Shown in pieces: positions 1-9,333 of a stretch of DNA of 64,000 nt. The notes below the pieces were generated by a model. That model saw only the letters and a list, made by a program, of their open reading frames with translations, ran no database searches and was not told the DNA's origin. Position 1 is the stretch's first letter; each line of letters starts with the position of its first letter. A program made the translations under genes and the position numbers. Source of the DNA: Methanobacterium_B sp963703015. Lineage in GTDB: Archaea; Methanobacteriota; Methanobacteria; Methanobacteriales; Methanobacteriaceae. The stretch spans positions 1,054,001 to 1,118,000 of the forward strand of contig OY969779.1 in NCBI GenBank assembly GCA_963703015.1. Reading direction: 5' to 3'.

Positions 1-250
1 AAATTTATAGTTATTATTATTAAATAGTGTTTAATATCCTTTTTTGTTGGTAAAATCGGATCCAATGATTTGGTTTGTATTAAATTAATAATTTTCAAAT
101 CTAAAACCAAGCTACTTATATTGACAATTTTGATTCCTAAATGTTGTTTACTCAATGGCATGGTATAAATTTAATAAGTGCGAAACAAATTAATATCATT
201 ATCAATCTAATAAAGTTTTTAATTTAAAATATCACATTTAGGTGAAAAAA

Positions 251-1177
251 ATGTTGAATCCATCTGATTTTATAGAAGAATCTATTAAAGATATAAAAAA
301 AACCATAGGTGATGGAAAGGCCATAATTGCCCTTTCAGGAGGAGTTGACAGTTCTGTAGCATCTGTATTAACTTCAACCGCAATTGGTGAAAATCTTGTT
401 GCTGTATTTGTTGATCACGGGCTTTTAAGAGAAGGAGAGTCTGACTACGTTAACAACACTTTTAAGGACAGATTAAATTTAATGACAGTTGATGCATCTG
501 AAGAGTTTTTAAACCGTTTAGAAGGTGTATACGATCCAGAAGAAAAACGTAAAATAATTGGAGAAGTATTTATAAGAGTTTTCGAAAGGGTTGCAGAAGA
601 AGAAGGTGCAGAATTCTTGGTTCAAGGAACAATTGCACCGGACTGGATAGAAAGTGAAGGCCAAATTAAATCTCATCACAACCTTGCACTGCCACATGGA
701 TTGGTGCTAAATATTGTTGAACCCATAAGAGAACTTTACAAAGATGAAGTTCGTGTTGTTGGAACTGAACTGGGTTTGTCTGATGAAATGGTAAACAGAC
801 AACCCTACCCCGGCCCTGGGCTGGCAGTTAGAATAGTGGGAAAACTGACAAAGGAAAAAATTGAAATTTGCAGGAAAGCAAACGCAATTGTGGAAGAAGA
901 AGTCAAAAAAGAAGGGTTAGATGCTACTTTATGGCAGTACTTTGCAGTTCTAACCGATACAAAGGTGACTGGTGTTAAGGGAGATATCAGGGACTACGGT
1001 TATTTGGTTGTACTCAGAATGGTGGAATCAATTGATGCAATGACAGCAAGTGTTCCAGAACTACCATGGAACATGGTTAAAACCATTTCACAGAGAATAA
1101 CAGCCGAAGTATCCGAAGTTACACATGTTTCCCTCTCTGTAAGTGATAAACCACCAAGCACAATAGAATTTGCATAA
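251..1177 (+). CDS. guaAB: GMP synthase subunit B (ATP pyrophosphatase part)
   Basis: This enzyme makes GMP from XMP, using ATP and ammonia supplied by a separate glutaminase subunit (GuaAA), which is not in the window. The PPi-loop SGGVDSSV lies near residue 30, followed by the FVDHGLLR segment. The C-terminal dimerisation half carries QPYPGPGLAVRI and ends in PPSTIEFA, the usual end of the family. At about 308 residues it matches the stand-alone archaeal subunit, not the fused bacterial GuaA. A GTG at 242 is also in frame, but AGGTGA at 240-245 sits 5 bases before the ATG at 251, so I choose the ATG. It stands alone, with about 240 bases of non-coding DNA upstream. Confidence 0.93.
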   Translation: MLNPSDFIEESIKDIKKTIGDGKAIIALSGGVDSSVASVLTSTAIGENLVAVFVDHGLLREGESDYVNNTFKDRLNLMTVDASEEFLNRLEGVYDPEEKRKIIGEVFIRVFERVAEEEGAEFLVQGTIAPDWIESEGQIKSHHNLALPHGLVLNIVEPIRELYKDEVRVVGTELGLSDEMVNRQPYPGPGLAVRIVGKLTKEKIEICRKANAIVEEEVKKEGLDATLWQYFAVLTDTKVTGVKGDIRDYGYLVVLRMVESIDAMTASVPELPWNMVKTISQRITAEVSEVTHVSLSVSDKPPSTIEFA

Positions 1178-1186
1178 AATCAACCA

Positions 1187-1205
1187 TTTTTTATTTTCTT
1201 TTTTA
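1187..1205 (+). terminator. T-rich terminator after guaAB
   Basis: Interrupted runs of T begin about 10 bases after the guaAB stop. Oligo-T tracts are the usual intrinsic termination signal in archaea. No hairpin is obvious. Confidence 0.45.
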
Positions 1206-1400
1206 TCTGAAACCAAACCATCCTAAAACTATCCAAAATCGTTTTTCTGGTTGTTATTATGGGACTATTTCCGATTTTTTACAAAAAATTGAAAAAATTC
1301 ATAGCTCCAACCTGATTCTTTGCATTTATCCAGGGATATACAGAAATAAACATCTATAATCATCTTGATATCTGGTACATCCTTAGAAATTATAGTAGTG

Positions 1401-1410
1401 AATTATTTAA
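1401..1410 (+). promoter_or_regulatory. TATA box of a probably leaderless msrB transcript
   Basis: AATTATTTAA starts 28 bases before the msrB ATG. Archaeal transcription starts about 25 bases downstream of the TATA box, which places the first base on or beside the ATG. There is no Shine-Dalgarno motif in front of the ATG, which fits a leaderless mRNA. Confidence 0.5.
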
Positions 1411-1428
1411 TTCTGTAGTTACATAGTA

Positions 1429-1896
1429 ATGAGTATGACATCCAATTCAAACAATGAAAACTTAATTCCTATTTATTCTGTTAAATCTGGAAATGTTGAA
1501 ATGGTTGAGAAGGTTGTTAAAACAGACAAGGAATGGCAAGAAATTTTAAGTTCAGATTCCTACAGTGTTGCAAGAAAACAGGGTACAGAACTGGCTTTCA
1601 CTGGAAAATATCATGATTGTCATGAAGATGGAATCTATGAATGTGTCTGCTGTGGAACTGATCTCTTTGATTCTAAAACCAAATTTGATTCTGGAACAGG
1701 ATGGCCAAGTTTTTGGGGACCTGTTGCAAGTCAAAATGTTAAAGAACATGAAGATAGGAGCCTTGGAATGATTAGGATAGAAGTGCTATGTGCGAGGTGT
1801 GATGCACATCTGGGCCATGTTTTCAATGATGGTCCCAAACCAACAGGTTTAAGGTACTGTATGAATTCTGCATCTTTGAAACTGTCTAAAAGGTAA
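1429..1896 (+). CDS. msrB: Peptide methionine-(R)-S-oxide reductase MsrB
   Basis: The enzyme reduces the R form of methionine sulfoxide in proteins, repairing oxidative damage in the cytoplasm. The 155 residues form one MsrB domain: zinc-binding pairs CVCCG and CARC, the signature GTGWPSFW near residue 89, HLGHVFNDG, and the catalytic cysteine in RYCMNSASL near the C-terminus. About 20 N-terminal residues precede the domain; they are polar and do not look like a signal peptide. It is a single-gene unit with its own TATA box and no clear ribosome binding site. An MsrB in a strict anaerobe points to exposure to oxygen, as expected in soil or peat. Confidence 0.93.
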   Translation: MSMTSNSNNENLIPIYSVKSGNVEMVEKVVKTDKEWQEILSSDSYSVARKQGTELAFTGKYHDCHEDGIYECVCCGTDLFDSKTKFDSGTGWPSFWGPVASQNVKEHEDRSLGMIRIEVLCARCDAHLGHVFNDGPKPTGLRYCMNSASLKLSKR

Positions 1897-2006
1897 TATG
1901 AACCTCCCAGTACACTAGCAAACTTTTCTATTCAATTTTTTTTTAGTAATCAGATGCTCTCATATACCTTATTAAGTTGAAGGTTGAATAGTTTTCTAGA
2001 TAGAAC

Positions 2007-3173
2007 ATGATAAAAGGAAAAACAGCATACCTCAAAAGATTAACCTCCAAAATGCGGATACAATCCGTTGATGTGGGTAAAGAAATTGATGGGAGTACTC
2101 CACCATCTGTTTTTATAGGGAGCTGGAATTATCCCAAGGTCTATGCAGGTCCAATGATAGCTCCGATTTCAGGAGATACAACCATCATGGACATGCCTGA
2201 ATCCTGGATTCCCCAATCTAAAAGTCAAGAAGATATTATAGGTTACAGAATGAGCCTTGTGCGTGGAAAACAGCTCGTAGGTATAAAGGATCTCGAAAGT
2301 GGATTTGTAGAAAAACTTCAAGAAATTTCACTTGCAGAGAATTCCATTGAAAGTGAAGCTGAATTCATTAAAAAACCTAGAGGATCATCTTTCAGTGATG
2401 AACACACTCCCCACGGCCCCAGTGCCATAATACAAAAATTTGACATCGATAATGTTAGATGGGAACACAGTCTTGAAAAGGCGTTTTACGATACAGACCT
2501 CAAAGCCGCTGATGCAGTTGTTGACCTAAATAAAAGGGGCATACCATTCTCAAACATACAGAAGGCATTTTCAGTGGGTGCCATGGGTATGGGTAAAAAA
2601 AGGAAATTGGTACCAACAAGATGGTCTATCACTGCTTGTGACAGTACAATAGCAGATCGTCTTCTTAAAACCGTTCGTTTTAATGATATTATTGATACAA
2701 CACGAGTATATGAATTTTCAAGCCTTAACAATTACTATGCCATAATGCTCATCCCAACAGAATGGCAGTATGAATGGATGGAAGCATTTCTCCAAGTTCT
2801 TGGACGTGAAGAACTGATATTTTCTGACTATGAAAACAACAGTGGGAAAAAAGAATATTCCCGGGTTGGTGGTTGTTACTACACTTGTAAGATGGCTGTT
2901 CTTGAAGCTCTGGAACGTGAATCCAAACAGGCAGGAGTAATAGTTTTAAGAGAGGCTTATAATGGTTATGTGCCCCTTGGAGTTTTTAATGTTCGTGAAA
3001 ATGTTAGAAATGCCATGGATCAAACTCCTATAGAATTTGAAGACATGAAAACTGCTCTTTCATATATTTCAACCAAATTAAAATTACCAATGGAAAAATT
3101 TGTAAAACAAAGCGATTTAATGAAGGAACTTCTAAATTCCAGGCAAACAACTCTGGACAATTTCTTCAAATGA
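2007..3173 (+). CDS. Nre-family DNA repair protein with C-terminal PCNA-binding motif
   Basis: This is an archaeal Nre protein (two-part DUF650/DUF651 architecture), a family linked to repair of DNA damage through PCNA. The typical opening block PPSVFIGSWNYPKVYAGPM is at about residues 32-50. The last residues, QTTLDNFF plus a lysine, are a textbook PIP box (QxxLxxFF) for docking on the sliding clamp. Many Nre proteins begin with a cysteine-rich zinc finger; this one starts directly with MIKGKTAYLKRL and has no such finger, resembling the shorter family type. The gene for a DegT-like PLP enzyme follows after 16 bases, so the two are probably cotranscribed. The family call is strong; the biochemical activity of Nre is not well established. 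Confidence 0.85.
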   Translation: MIKGKTAYLKRLTSKMRIQSVDVGKEIDGSTPPSVFIGSWNYPKVYAGPMIAPISGDTTIMDMPESWIPQSKSQEDIIGYRMSLVRGKQLVGIKDLESGFVEKLQEISLAENSIESEAEFIKKPRGSSFSDEHTPHGPSAIIQKFDIDNVRWEHSLEKAFYDTDLKAADAVVDLNKRGIPFSNIQKAFSVGAMGMGKKRKLVPTRWSITACDSTIADRLLKTVRFNDIIDTTRVYEFSSLNNYYAIMLIPTEWQYEWMEAFLQVLGREELIFSDYENNSGKKEYSRVGGCYYTCKMAVLEALERESKQAGVIVLREAYNGYVPLGVFNVRENVRNAMDQTPIEFEDMKTALSYISTKLKLPMEKFVKQSDLMKELLNSRQTTLDNFFK

Positions 3174-3189
3174 GTGGAGATAGGATATT

Positions 3190-4176
3190 ATGGAACTTTT
3201 TTACAGGAGCCCATCTGCTAAAACTAGGAACGCCATGTGCATAACAGCACAAAATTTGAAGCACGTCCAAAATGAGGATGATGAAATTTCGTTTGCTGAA
3301 GATGCCATTGGAAAATTAACACAACATGAAATGGTACAGGTTTTAAACAGTGGCAACTCTGCAATCATGGCTGTGATGAGCTGTTTTAAAAACAGGGTGA
3401 TGATACCGGATCAGGGAGCTTGGTACGGTTTCAGGAAAATGGCCGAATTTTTTGGTATTGAAGCTGTTAAAGTTCCAACAGACCTGGGTTTGATAGACTT
3501 GGAAAAGCTGGATGAAAATATTAAACAAAACAATCCTGAAGCATTGTTTTTAACGAGTTTTGCAGGTTACACTGCTGAACAACCTATAAAGGCCATATAT
3601 GAAATCTGTGATGAAAATGGTGTGATGTTGGTTGAGGATGCCTCTGGAGGAATTGGTGACCCCAGTGGAAAACTTGGAAATGGAAACCATGCCCATGTAA
3701 TAGTGGGATCTACAGGAAGCCCTAAAACAATAAACGTTGGAAATGGAGGTTTTTTATCCACTAATCAATCTGAAATATTCGATACAGCTAAATATCTCAT
3801 TAAAATTCTGAAGGCAGATCCAGTTACCTGTGCAGGAATAGCATCAGAAGCAGAAAATGCAGACAAGATATTCGAAAAAACTACTGCTGCTACTAAGAAA
3901 TTAAAAAAAGAGGTATCAAATTTCAGAGAAGTGGTTCATCCAACATTAAGGGGCTTAAATATCATCCTCCCTGATAGAAACCAAAAAGTTTTGGGTAGTA
4001 AGATCAGGCAGAAGTTAAATATTCAGGGAGGAAATATTGTAAGTCTTAGTCCAAACTACAACAGGATCAAAGCACGTGCTGTTTGTATTGAACTGAAGAA
4101 TTTGGATGTTAGATGTTTAAATCCCACAAATTTAGATGAAATATTAAATATTATAGAGTTATCAGAAGAAAATTGA
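3190..4176 (+). CDS. DegT/DnrJ/EryC1-like PLP-dependent protein
   Basis: A fold-type I PLP enzyme of the sugar aminotransferase (DegT) group. The block VEDASGGIGD (about residues 148-157) supplies the aspartate that pairs with the PLP ring nitrogen. GSTGSPKTINVGNGG (about 178-192) has the spacing of the family's Schiff-base lysine and glycine motif. At 328 residues it is shorter than most DegT aminotransferases (about 370). The substrate cannot be told from the sequence. It lies 16 bases after nre with a GGAG-type ribosome binding site and may share its transcript. There is no sugar-nucleotide cluster around it, so a role in surface sugars is not supported by context. Confidence 0.7.
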   Translation: MELFYRSPSAKTRNAMCITAQNLKHVQNEDDEISFAEDAIGKLTQHEMVQVLNSGNSAIMAVMSCFKNRVMIPDQGAWYGFRKMAEFFGIEAVKVPTDLGLIDLEKLDENIKQNNPEALFLTSFAGYTAEQPIKAIYEICDENGVMLVEDASGGIGDPSGKLGNGNHAHVIVGSTGSPKTINVGNGGFLSTNQSEIFDTAKYLIKILKADPVTCAGIASEAENADKIFEKTTAATKKLKKEVSNFREVVHPTLRGLNIILPDRNQKVLGSKIRQKLNIQGGNIVSLSPNYNRIKARAVCIELKNLDVRCLNPTNLDEILNIIELSEEN

Positions 4177-4203
4177 TTTAACTAAAGGAGTTTAAGGATT
4201 TTT

Positions 4204-4740
4204 TTAGGTGTCAATGATAAGTAATGCTGTTTTTTCCATTAAGATCTTTGATATGTCGGGGTTAGTTTCTAGTTGTGTGTCTGAAATTTTGTAGATAGAT
4301 TTCAACTTGTCTGTGTCTGGTTCAAGCACATGATCGTCTATTAATCCTAAAATATTAACTAGATCTTCCATGATATTGGATTTACAATCAACAGCAACTG
4401 CACATATGTTAATCTTACCATTTCTAATTCCCAACATCTTGATGGCCTGTGATATCTGTCTTTGTCCAGAGGTTCTCACACAGATCTCAAGACCCATGTC
4501 CGACGCAATATTTTCATTTCTTGAAAATGATTTAATTGCATGGATGGTGGAATTGAGTACATGTTGAACTCCTGCAACTGCATCTGCATCCATCAACTGT
4601 ATTACACAGCCTGAATAGTTTAGGTTTAACTCTTCCATAACAGCTTTGAAGTCTGTTATGTCGGATTTAAATCCTGCTATTTGAATTCTTTTCAGATCAA
4701 TTTCTTCGCTGGTTTTATTCTTTAGATTCATTGTCTGCAT
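4204..4740 (-). CDS. cgi121: KEOPS complex subunit Cgi121
   Basis: Cgi121 is a subunit of KEOPS, which makes the universal t6A37 modification on ANN-decoding tRNAs; it helps bind the tRNA 3' end. The core MDADAVAGVQHVLNSTIHAI (about residues 49-68) and the following ICVRTSGQRQISQAIKMLGI are typical of archaeal Cgi121. Length (178) is slightly above the usual 150 or so because of a short polar N-terminus. The start overlaps the end of the upstream membrane-protein gene by about 26 bases, so translation is probably coupled. An internal ATG nine bases later (4731) is an alternative start. Other KEOPS subunits are not in the window. Confidence 0.8.
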   Translation of the reverse strand: MQTMNLKNKTSEEIDLKRIQIAGFKSDITDFKAVMEELNLNYSGCVIQLMDADAVAGVQHVLNSTIHAIKSFSRNENIASDMGLEICVRTSGQRQISQAIKMLGIRNGKINICAVAVDCKSNIMEDLVNILGLIDDHVLEPDTDKLKSIYKISDTQLETNPDISKILMEKTALLIIDT

Positions 4741-5302
4741 TCCTCCAGCTCAGTATATAAAATATTGAGTCCTTGAGATGTTCTGCTCTGAAAGAGACGT
4801 ACACTCCTATAACTCCCTGGAAAAATTTTGAGACTGCAAAAATTAATTCCATGAGTATGAATAGTTGGATTATGAAAATTATTATGGATCCCAGATTCAC
4901 TGTTGTGAAACTTAGGTTGGATATGTTAATGAAACTGTGTGTAATGTAATCCATAACAAAAAGTAAGAACAATCCCACTATGAACTGTACAGTTGACATG
5001 AAAAAATTTTCTCCAGCTTTTATCATGGATTTCTTGACTTTTTCGTGCATTTCGGCAAGTGCCATAATATATGTGAAGCTGAGTAGGGATAATGTGGCTG
5101 CAACAAGGACAAAAACCTCGATAAACCCGGTTATCTCACCATAATCCTGGATTTTAATTGCTCCCAACAACCAAGGTACTAAAAACCCTATGGTAAGGAT
5201 TATTCCCAGGTAAGTGGTAATTAAATTACCAAGTACCCGAAAAAACCTTTTAATACCCGAAAATTTATCATTTAACTCTTTTAAATTCATTTTAAATACC
5301 AT
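4715..5302 (-). CDS. Unknown four-helix membrane protein
   Basis: I do not recognise the family. The 195 residues contain four strong hydrophobic segments (about 23-47, 60-82, 102-122 and 136-158), connected by short charged loops. The C-terminus ends in a charged tail (SWRNADNESKE). There is no signal peptide and no cysteine pair or catalytic motif. It sits between the citramalate synthase gene (29 bases upstream) and cgi121 (overlapping), so the three genes probably form one minus-strand operon. A second ATG in frame 12 bases later (5290) could be the true start. Confidence 0.6.
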   Translation of the reverse strand: MVFKMNLKELNDKFSGIKRFFRVLGNLITTYLGIILTIGFLVPWLLGAIKIQDYGEITGFIEVFVLVAATLSLLSFTYIMALAEMHEKVKKSMIKAGENFFMSTVQFIVGLFLLFVMDYITHSFINISNLSFTTVNLGSIIIFIIQLFILMELIFAVSKFFQGVIGVYVSFRAEHLKDSIFYILSWRNADNESKE

Positions 5303-5331
5303 ATTTGTAGTTTTCTTTGGAATGTAGTGGA

Positions 5332-6837
5332 CTATGTTTCGTCCTTTTCTTCAGATTCCTTGATCTTTTGATCACTGACGATTTTGTTTACTCCACCCAA
5401 CACTGCCTCTACACTCGCCATGATGATGTCTGGCTGTGTGCTTCTTGCAGTGACTATGTTGTCTCCATTTTTGAGTTTTACAACAACATCAATGAGGGCA
5501 TCTGTTCCTCCTGTGATGGCATCCACATGGTACTCTTCAAGCTGAATATCTGCCACATCCATTATACTCTTCTTAATTGCCACGATTGCTGCATCTACTG
5601 GACCCACACCTACACCTGCTTCTACCTTCTCTAATCCATCAACACTCATCTTGACTGAAGCTGTTGGTGTAACCTTATTTCCAGATACTATTGTTAGTTC
5701 TTCCAGTTCCACTGGTTTTTCTGCTAAAACACCCAGAGCATCCTCTGCTATTGCCTGTAGATCCACATCTGTAACGCATTTGCCCATGTCTCCAAGGGCT
5801 TTAACCCTTTGGAATATCTGTTCAAATCTGACATCATCTACCCTAAGACCCATCTCTTTGATCCTTTTCCTGATTATGTGTGATCCCACATGTTTTCCCA
5901 TGACAAATCTTCTCTTATGACCAACTAGTTCAGGTGTTATCGGTTCGTAGGTTTCTGCCTTCTTTATAACACCATCCGAGTGAATACCTGATTCATGCGC
6001 AAATGCATTTTCCCCAACTATTGCTTTGTTTGGCTGTAAATAAATTCCAGTCATTCTTGCAACTGTTTTAGAAGTTTCATAGAGCATTTTGATGTTGATA
6101 TTTGTTTTAGAGTTGTAAAGTGAATACAATGAAACTACTACCTCTTCTAGGGATGCGTTTCCTGCACGTTCACCTATTCCATTGACTGTGACGTGGGCCT
6201 GGCTTGCACCTGCTCTAAGTCCAGATAGGGTATTTGCTACTGCTAAACCAAAGTCGTTGTGGCAGTGTGCACTCAATGGAACACCTAGTTGAGTTAAACC
6301 ACCATAAAATTCATATGCCTTTTCTGGTGTCAACATTCCCACTGTATCACAGGCACATATTCTTTTAGCACCTGCTTCAATTCCTTCCTTAAAAACTTGT
6401 TTCAAATAATTATAATCACTTCTTGTGGCATCTTCTGCCGAAAGTTCAACCAACAGTCCGTTGTCAACAGCATACTCCACTGCATCTATTGCTGTGGCTT
6501 TGACTTCTTCCCGGGTTTTTCTTAGTTTGTATTCGATGTGGAGATCAGATGTTGGAACAACCAGATGCACACTGTCAACCCCACACTCAAGGGCTGCATC
6601 AACATCAATTCTTACTGCCCTGGCAAAACTGCATATTTCCGCTGAAAGTCCCTCAGAAACTATTGATTTTATTCCTTCCCTTTCTCCTGAAGATGTTATG
6701 GCAGATCCTGCTTCTATAACATTCACTCCAAGATTATCTAGTTTAACTGCTATTCTTAATTTTTGATCTGGAGTTAAGGATACTCCTGGAGTTTGTTCTC
6801 CATCCCTTAATGTTGTATCAAATATTCTGGCTTTCAA
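5332..6837 (-). CDS. cimA: (R)-citramalate synthase / 2-isopropylmalate synthase family
   Basis: The enzyme condenses acetyl-CoA with a 2-oxo acid; in methanogens CimA uses pyruvate to begin isoleucine synthesis by the citramalate route. DTTLRDGEQTPG opens the TIM barrel at residue 8; HCHNDFGLAVAN carries the metal-binding histidines near residue 191; GERAGNASLEEVV follows; and a C-terminal LeuA-type regulatory domain (from about residue 380) includes VGPVDAA and GGTDALI. Length 501 fits. Methanogens carry three paralogues (LeuA, CimA, AksA). The order and wording of the motifs remind me most of M. jannaschii CimA, but LeuA cannot be ruled out by eye. The start is TTG, with GGAGGGG 6 to 12 bases upstream. 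Confidence 0.78.
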   Translation of the reverse strand: MKARIFDTTLRDGEQTPGVSLTPDQKLRIAVKLDNLGVNVIEAGSAITSSGEREGIKSIVSEGLSAEICSFARAVRIDVDAALECGVDSVHLVVPTSDLHIEYKLRKTREEVKATAIDAVEYAVDNGLLVELSAEDATRSDYNYLKQVFKEGIEAGAKRICACDTVGMLTPEKAYEFYGGLTQLGVPLSAHCHNDFGLAVANTLSGLRAGASQAHVTVNGIGERAGNASLEEVVVSLYSLYNSKTNINIKMLYETSKTVARMTGIYLQPNKAIVGENAFAHESGIHSDGVIKKAETYEPITPELVGHKRRFVMGKHVGSHIIRKRIKEMGLRVDDVRFEQIFQRVKALGDMGKCVTDVDLQAIAEDALGVLAEKPVELEELTIVSGNKVTPTASVKMSVDGLEKVEAGVGVGPVDAAIVAIKKSIMDVADIQLEEYHVDAITGGTDALIDVVVKLKNGDNIVTARSTQPDIIMASVEAVLGGVNKIVSDQKIKESEEKDET

Positions 6838-6945
6838 AATTACCCCTCCAGTTATTATAATCTAACTGCATCATTTTTTTTTGGATGTGTGTTTAATCCA
6901 AATCTTCCCCATAATAAAATCCAGCTAACCTGATTTCAAATTAAA

Positions 6946-7995
6946 CTAAGTTTTTTGTGATAAATTCTTTTTTGTTAGCAATGAAATGACCCTTGTTAAA
7001 CTTTTATGCATTCTTATGTGGTGTTGTTCTATTATTTCAAAGTTTGTATCCTTTATTAAACCTCTAATATCCATGTAATGTGGTGTTGCCATGCATATTT
7101 TTCCCTTTTCTTTTAGTAAGCCATCCATATTTTTTAATGCTGCAGAATACAGGTTTGTACTGTCTTCTCCACCTGTTGATGCTGATATGCCGTAGGGTGG
7201 ATCTGTGACAATGGCATTTACCCTAGTTTCCAGATGAATCTTCTTTGCATCCTCTCTAAAGATTTGGGAGTTTTTAAAACCACAGTGTTCAAGGTTTCTT
7301 CTGGTACCTTCAACCATTTTATAATCTAGATCTGACCCTATAAGCTTAGCTCCCAAGATACCTGCTTCAATCAGGATTCCTCCTGTTCCACAAAATGGAT
7401 CCAAAACTGTGTCATCTTCTTTGATCTCAGTTAGATTTACCATACACCTTGCAAGTTTTGGGCTCATTGATCCCGGATAGAAAAATGGTCTTTTATGTGG
7501 TTTGAAGTTGTTGAAATGCTTTTTATCTATCTTCATTATTCTTTGGGTTAACAAAACAATTTTATCCAAGTATATTAACCTAATGAAGCAGTCTGGATCC
7601 TTAAGATTTACCTTTGAACTCTCAACCATGGAATTTATGGTTCCACCAATTTCTATTTCAATTTTTGATGTGTCAAATTTGTCAGTTTTGTCCATTCTCC
7701 TTGCCCTGACAACATAATCATTAGCTATGATCCCATTCCAATCAATTTTTTCCACATCATTGTTTAAACTGGTTTTATCTGTTTCAATTAACAGTTTACA
7801 GAGTTCATGAGTATATGAAAGCCTTTTTCCAACTCTTTCCATGGATTTCTCATATTCATTGGCTACTTCAAACACCAGTATTCCTTCGTACTGATTTTTA
7901 AAATTGAATGGTATTTCTTCGGCCCTTAAAACTGCCTCAATTTCTGCCCTTGGCAGAGTTTGATGTTCTTGTGATATTATAAAAACTATTTCCAT
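6946..7995 (-). CDS. trmG10: tRNA (guanine(10)-N2)-dimethyltransferase
   Basis: It methylates G10 of tRNAs using S-adenosylmethionine. The N-terminal third is a THUMP-type RNA-binding region. The C-terminal Rossmann methyltransferase has the SAM-binding motif DPFCGTGGILIEAG (about residues 198-211) and the amino-methyltransferase motif TDPPYG (about 262-267). Length 349 matches archaeal TrmG10 (Trm11 family). The start overlaps the stop of the geranylgeranyl reductase gene by 10 bases, indicating coupled translation, although the two functions (tRNA modification, lipid reduction) are unrelated. Confidence 0.9.
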   Translation of the reverse strand: MEIVFIISQEHQTLPRAEIEAVLRAEEIPFNFKNQYEGILVFEVANEYEKSMERVGKRLSYTHELCKLLIETDKTSLNNDVEKIDWNGIIANDYVVRARRMDKTDKFDTSKIEIEIGGTINSMVESSKVNLKDPDCFIRLIYLDKIVLLTQRIMKIDKKHFNNFKPHKRPFFYPGSMSPKLARCMVNLTEIKEDDTVLDPFCGTGGILIEAGILGAKLIGSDLDYKMVEGTRRNLEHCGFKNSQIFREDAKKIHLETRVNAIVTDPPYGISASTGGEDSTNLYSAALKNMDGLLKEKGKICMATPHYMDIRGLIKDTNFEIIEQHHIRMHKSLTRVISLLTKKNLSQKT

Positions 7996-9152
7996 AGGCC
8001 CATGATCCTCCTTGTAAGTAATTTAGGTACGATTGAAAAAAGAAGACCATTTTTAATCATTTCTTTTATCAGTGTGGATTGTGTGTCCATGTCACCGTAA
8101 TTTGAAATAAGTTCTTCTGCATTTCCTTGTTTAAGTTTGGAAAACATCTCATCTAGATCCTGGTTGTTCATTGATTCAAATATTTTCTGTACTTCTATCT
8201 GAACCCTCAACTCATTTTTGAATCGTTTCTTTGTTTGATTCTCATATTCATTAAGATAAGAAATATCTTCCATCTCAATTGCTTTGGTTGCATATTCAGC
8301 TGCAATTTTAGCGCATTCAAAACCTATTAATAATCCTCCACCAGTTGTTGGTTTAACTTGAGATGCTGCATCACCAAGCAAGATTGTTCTTTCATTAACT
8401 ATCTCCTTTTTAGGATCATATTTCGGAATGTATCCCTGGTATTTTTGGATTATTTTAGCATTCCTAAACATGGGTTCTGTTGCCATGAACTTGGCCAGTA
8501 TATTGTTGAGTTCAGTGTAATTCCTGTCTGCAAAAAGTCCTATTCTTGCAGTTGAACTTGTTACTGGTATGGTCCATAAAAATCCTGGTGAAATTAAATC
8601 ATCCACATGTAAATATACATTTTCAGTATCAAATACATCATCATCAGTTTCTATGAGATATTGGGCAGCCATGAATGACTTGGGTTTCCCATTGAAATTG
8701 TTGGAGATCATTGATGAATGTCCATCGGCCCCTACGATGATATCTGCCTGGATTTCAGTTTCCTTTGTTTTTATGCATCCTCCATGATCGAAATGGGTAA
8801 CCTTATGATTCATAAGGAGTTCAGCCCCAGAATCAACCGCTAATTTTGAAAGGTACTTGTCATATCCTACCCTGTCAATTACGTAGGCCTGAACATCTTT
8901 TTTTCCCACTTTCATCATGTTTCGAGAAGGAGAATAAATATATGCACCGCGAACTTGATTTAACACATATTGGTCTGGCAAAATATTTATTTCTTTAATC
9001 TTCTGCCCCAATAATCCAGCACATTGAAGTGGAATGCCTATTTCACGTTTTTTCTCCAGCATCACAACATCTAAACCATTATCTGCAACGTATCTTGCAA
9101 ATGTGGATCCCACTGGCCCTGCTCCAACCACTGCAATGTCGTATTTTTTCAT
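7986..9152 (-). CDS. Geranylgeranyl reductase (digeranylgeranylglycerophospholipid reductase family)
   Basis: This FAD enzyme saturates the double bonds of isoprenoid chains in archaeal membrane lipids. The dinucleotide-binding motif VGAGPVGSTFARYVA is at residues 9-23 and the second FAD motif GDAASQVKPTTGGGL is near 266-280. The family's PLQCAG segment follows the Rossmann entry. Length 388 is normal. It is the first gene of a two-gene unit with trmG10. Methanobacteriales carry several paralogues; which one acts on archaeol and which on quinone-like or glycosyl lipids cannot be decided here. Confidence 0.88.
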   Translation of the reverse strand: MKKYDIAVVGAGPVGSTFARYVADNGLDVVMLEKKREIGIPLQCAGLLGQKIKEINILPDQYVLNQVRGAYIYSPSRNMMKVGKKDVQAYVIDRVGYDKYLSKLAVDSGAELLMNHKVTHFDHGGCIKTKETEIQADIIVGADGHSSMISNNFNGKPKSFMAAQYLIETDDDVFDTENVYLHVDDLISPGFLWTIPVTSSTARIGLFADRNYTELNNILAKFMATEPMFRNAKIIQKYQGYIPKYDPKKEIVNERTILLGDAASQVKPTTGGGLLIGFECAKIAAEYATKAIEMEDISYLNEYENQTKKRFKNELRVQIEVQKIFESMNNQDLDEMFSKLKQGNAEELISNYGDMDTQSTLIKEMIKNGLLFSIVPKLLTRRIMGLWK

Positions 9153-9333
9153 ATCATATCCTCATCCATAAAATTTGATATCAAGGTCACTCTAGTATGA
9201 TCCCTAAAGAATAGAATTTATTGGCATCAATTTGGAATTTTAAACATACTCCCATATGGTTAAATTATCTCTGGTTACAATCTGGTATGTTTAATTTGAT
9301 TATATAGAATTTGTTAATATTAATAATTAAATA

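Noticed and set aside
5332..6837. AksA (homocitrate synthase) for the cimA call
   Set aside because: AksA is shorter and lacks the full C-terminal regulatory domain that is present here.
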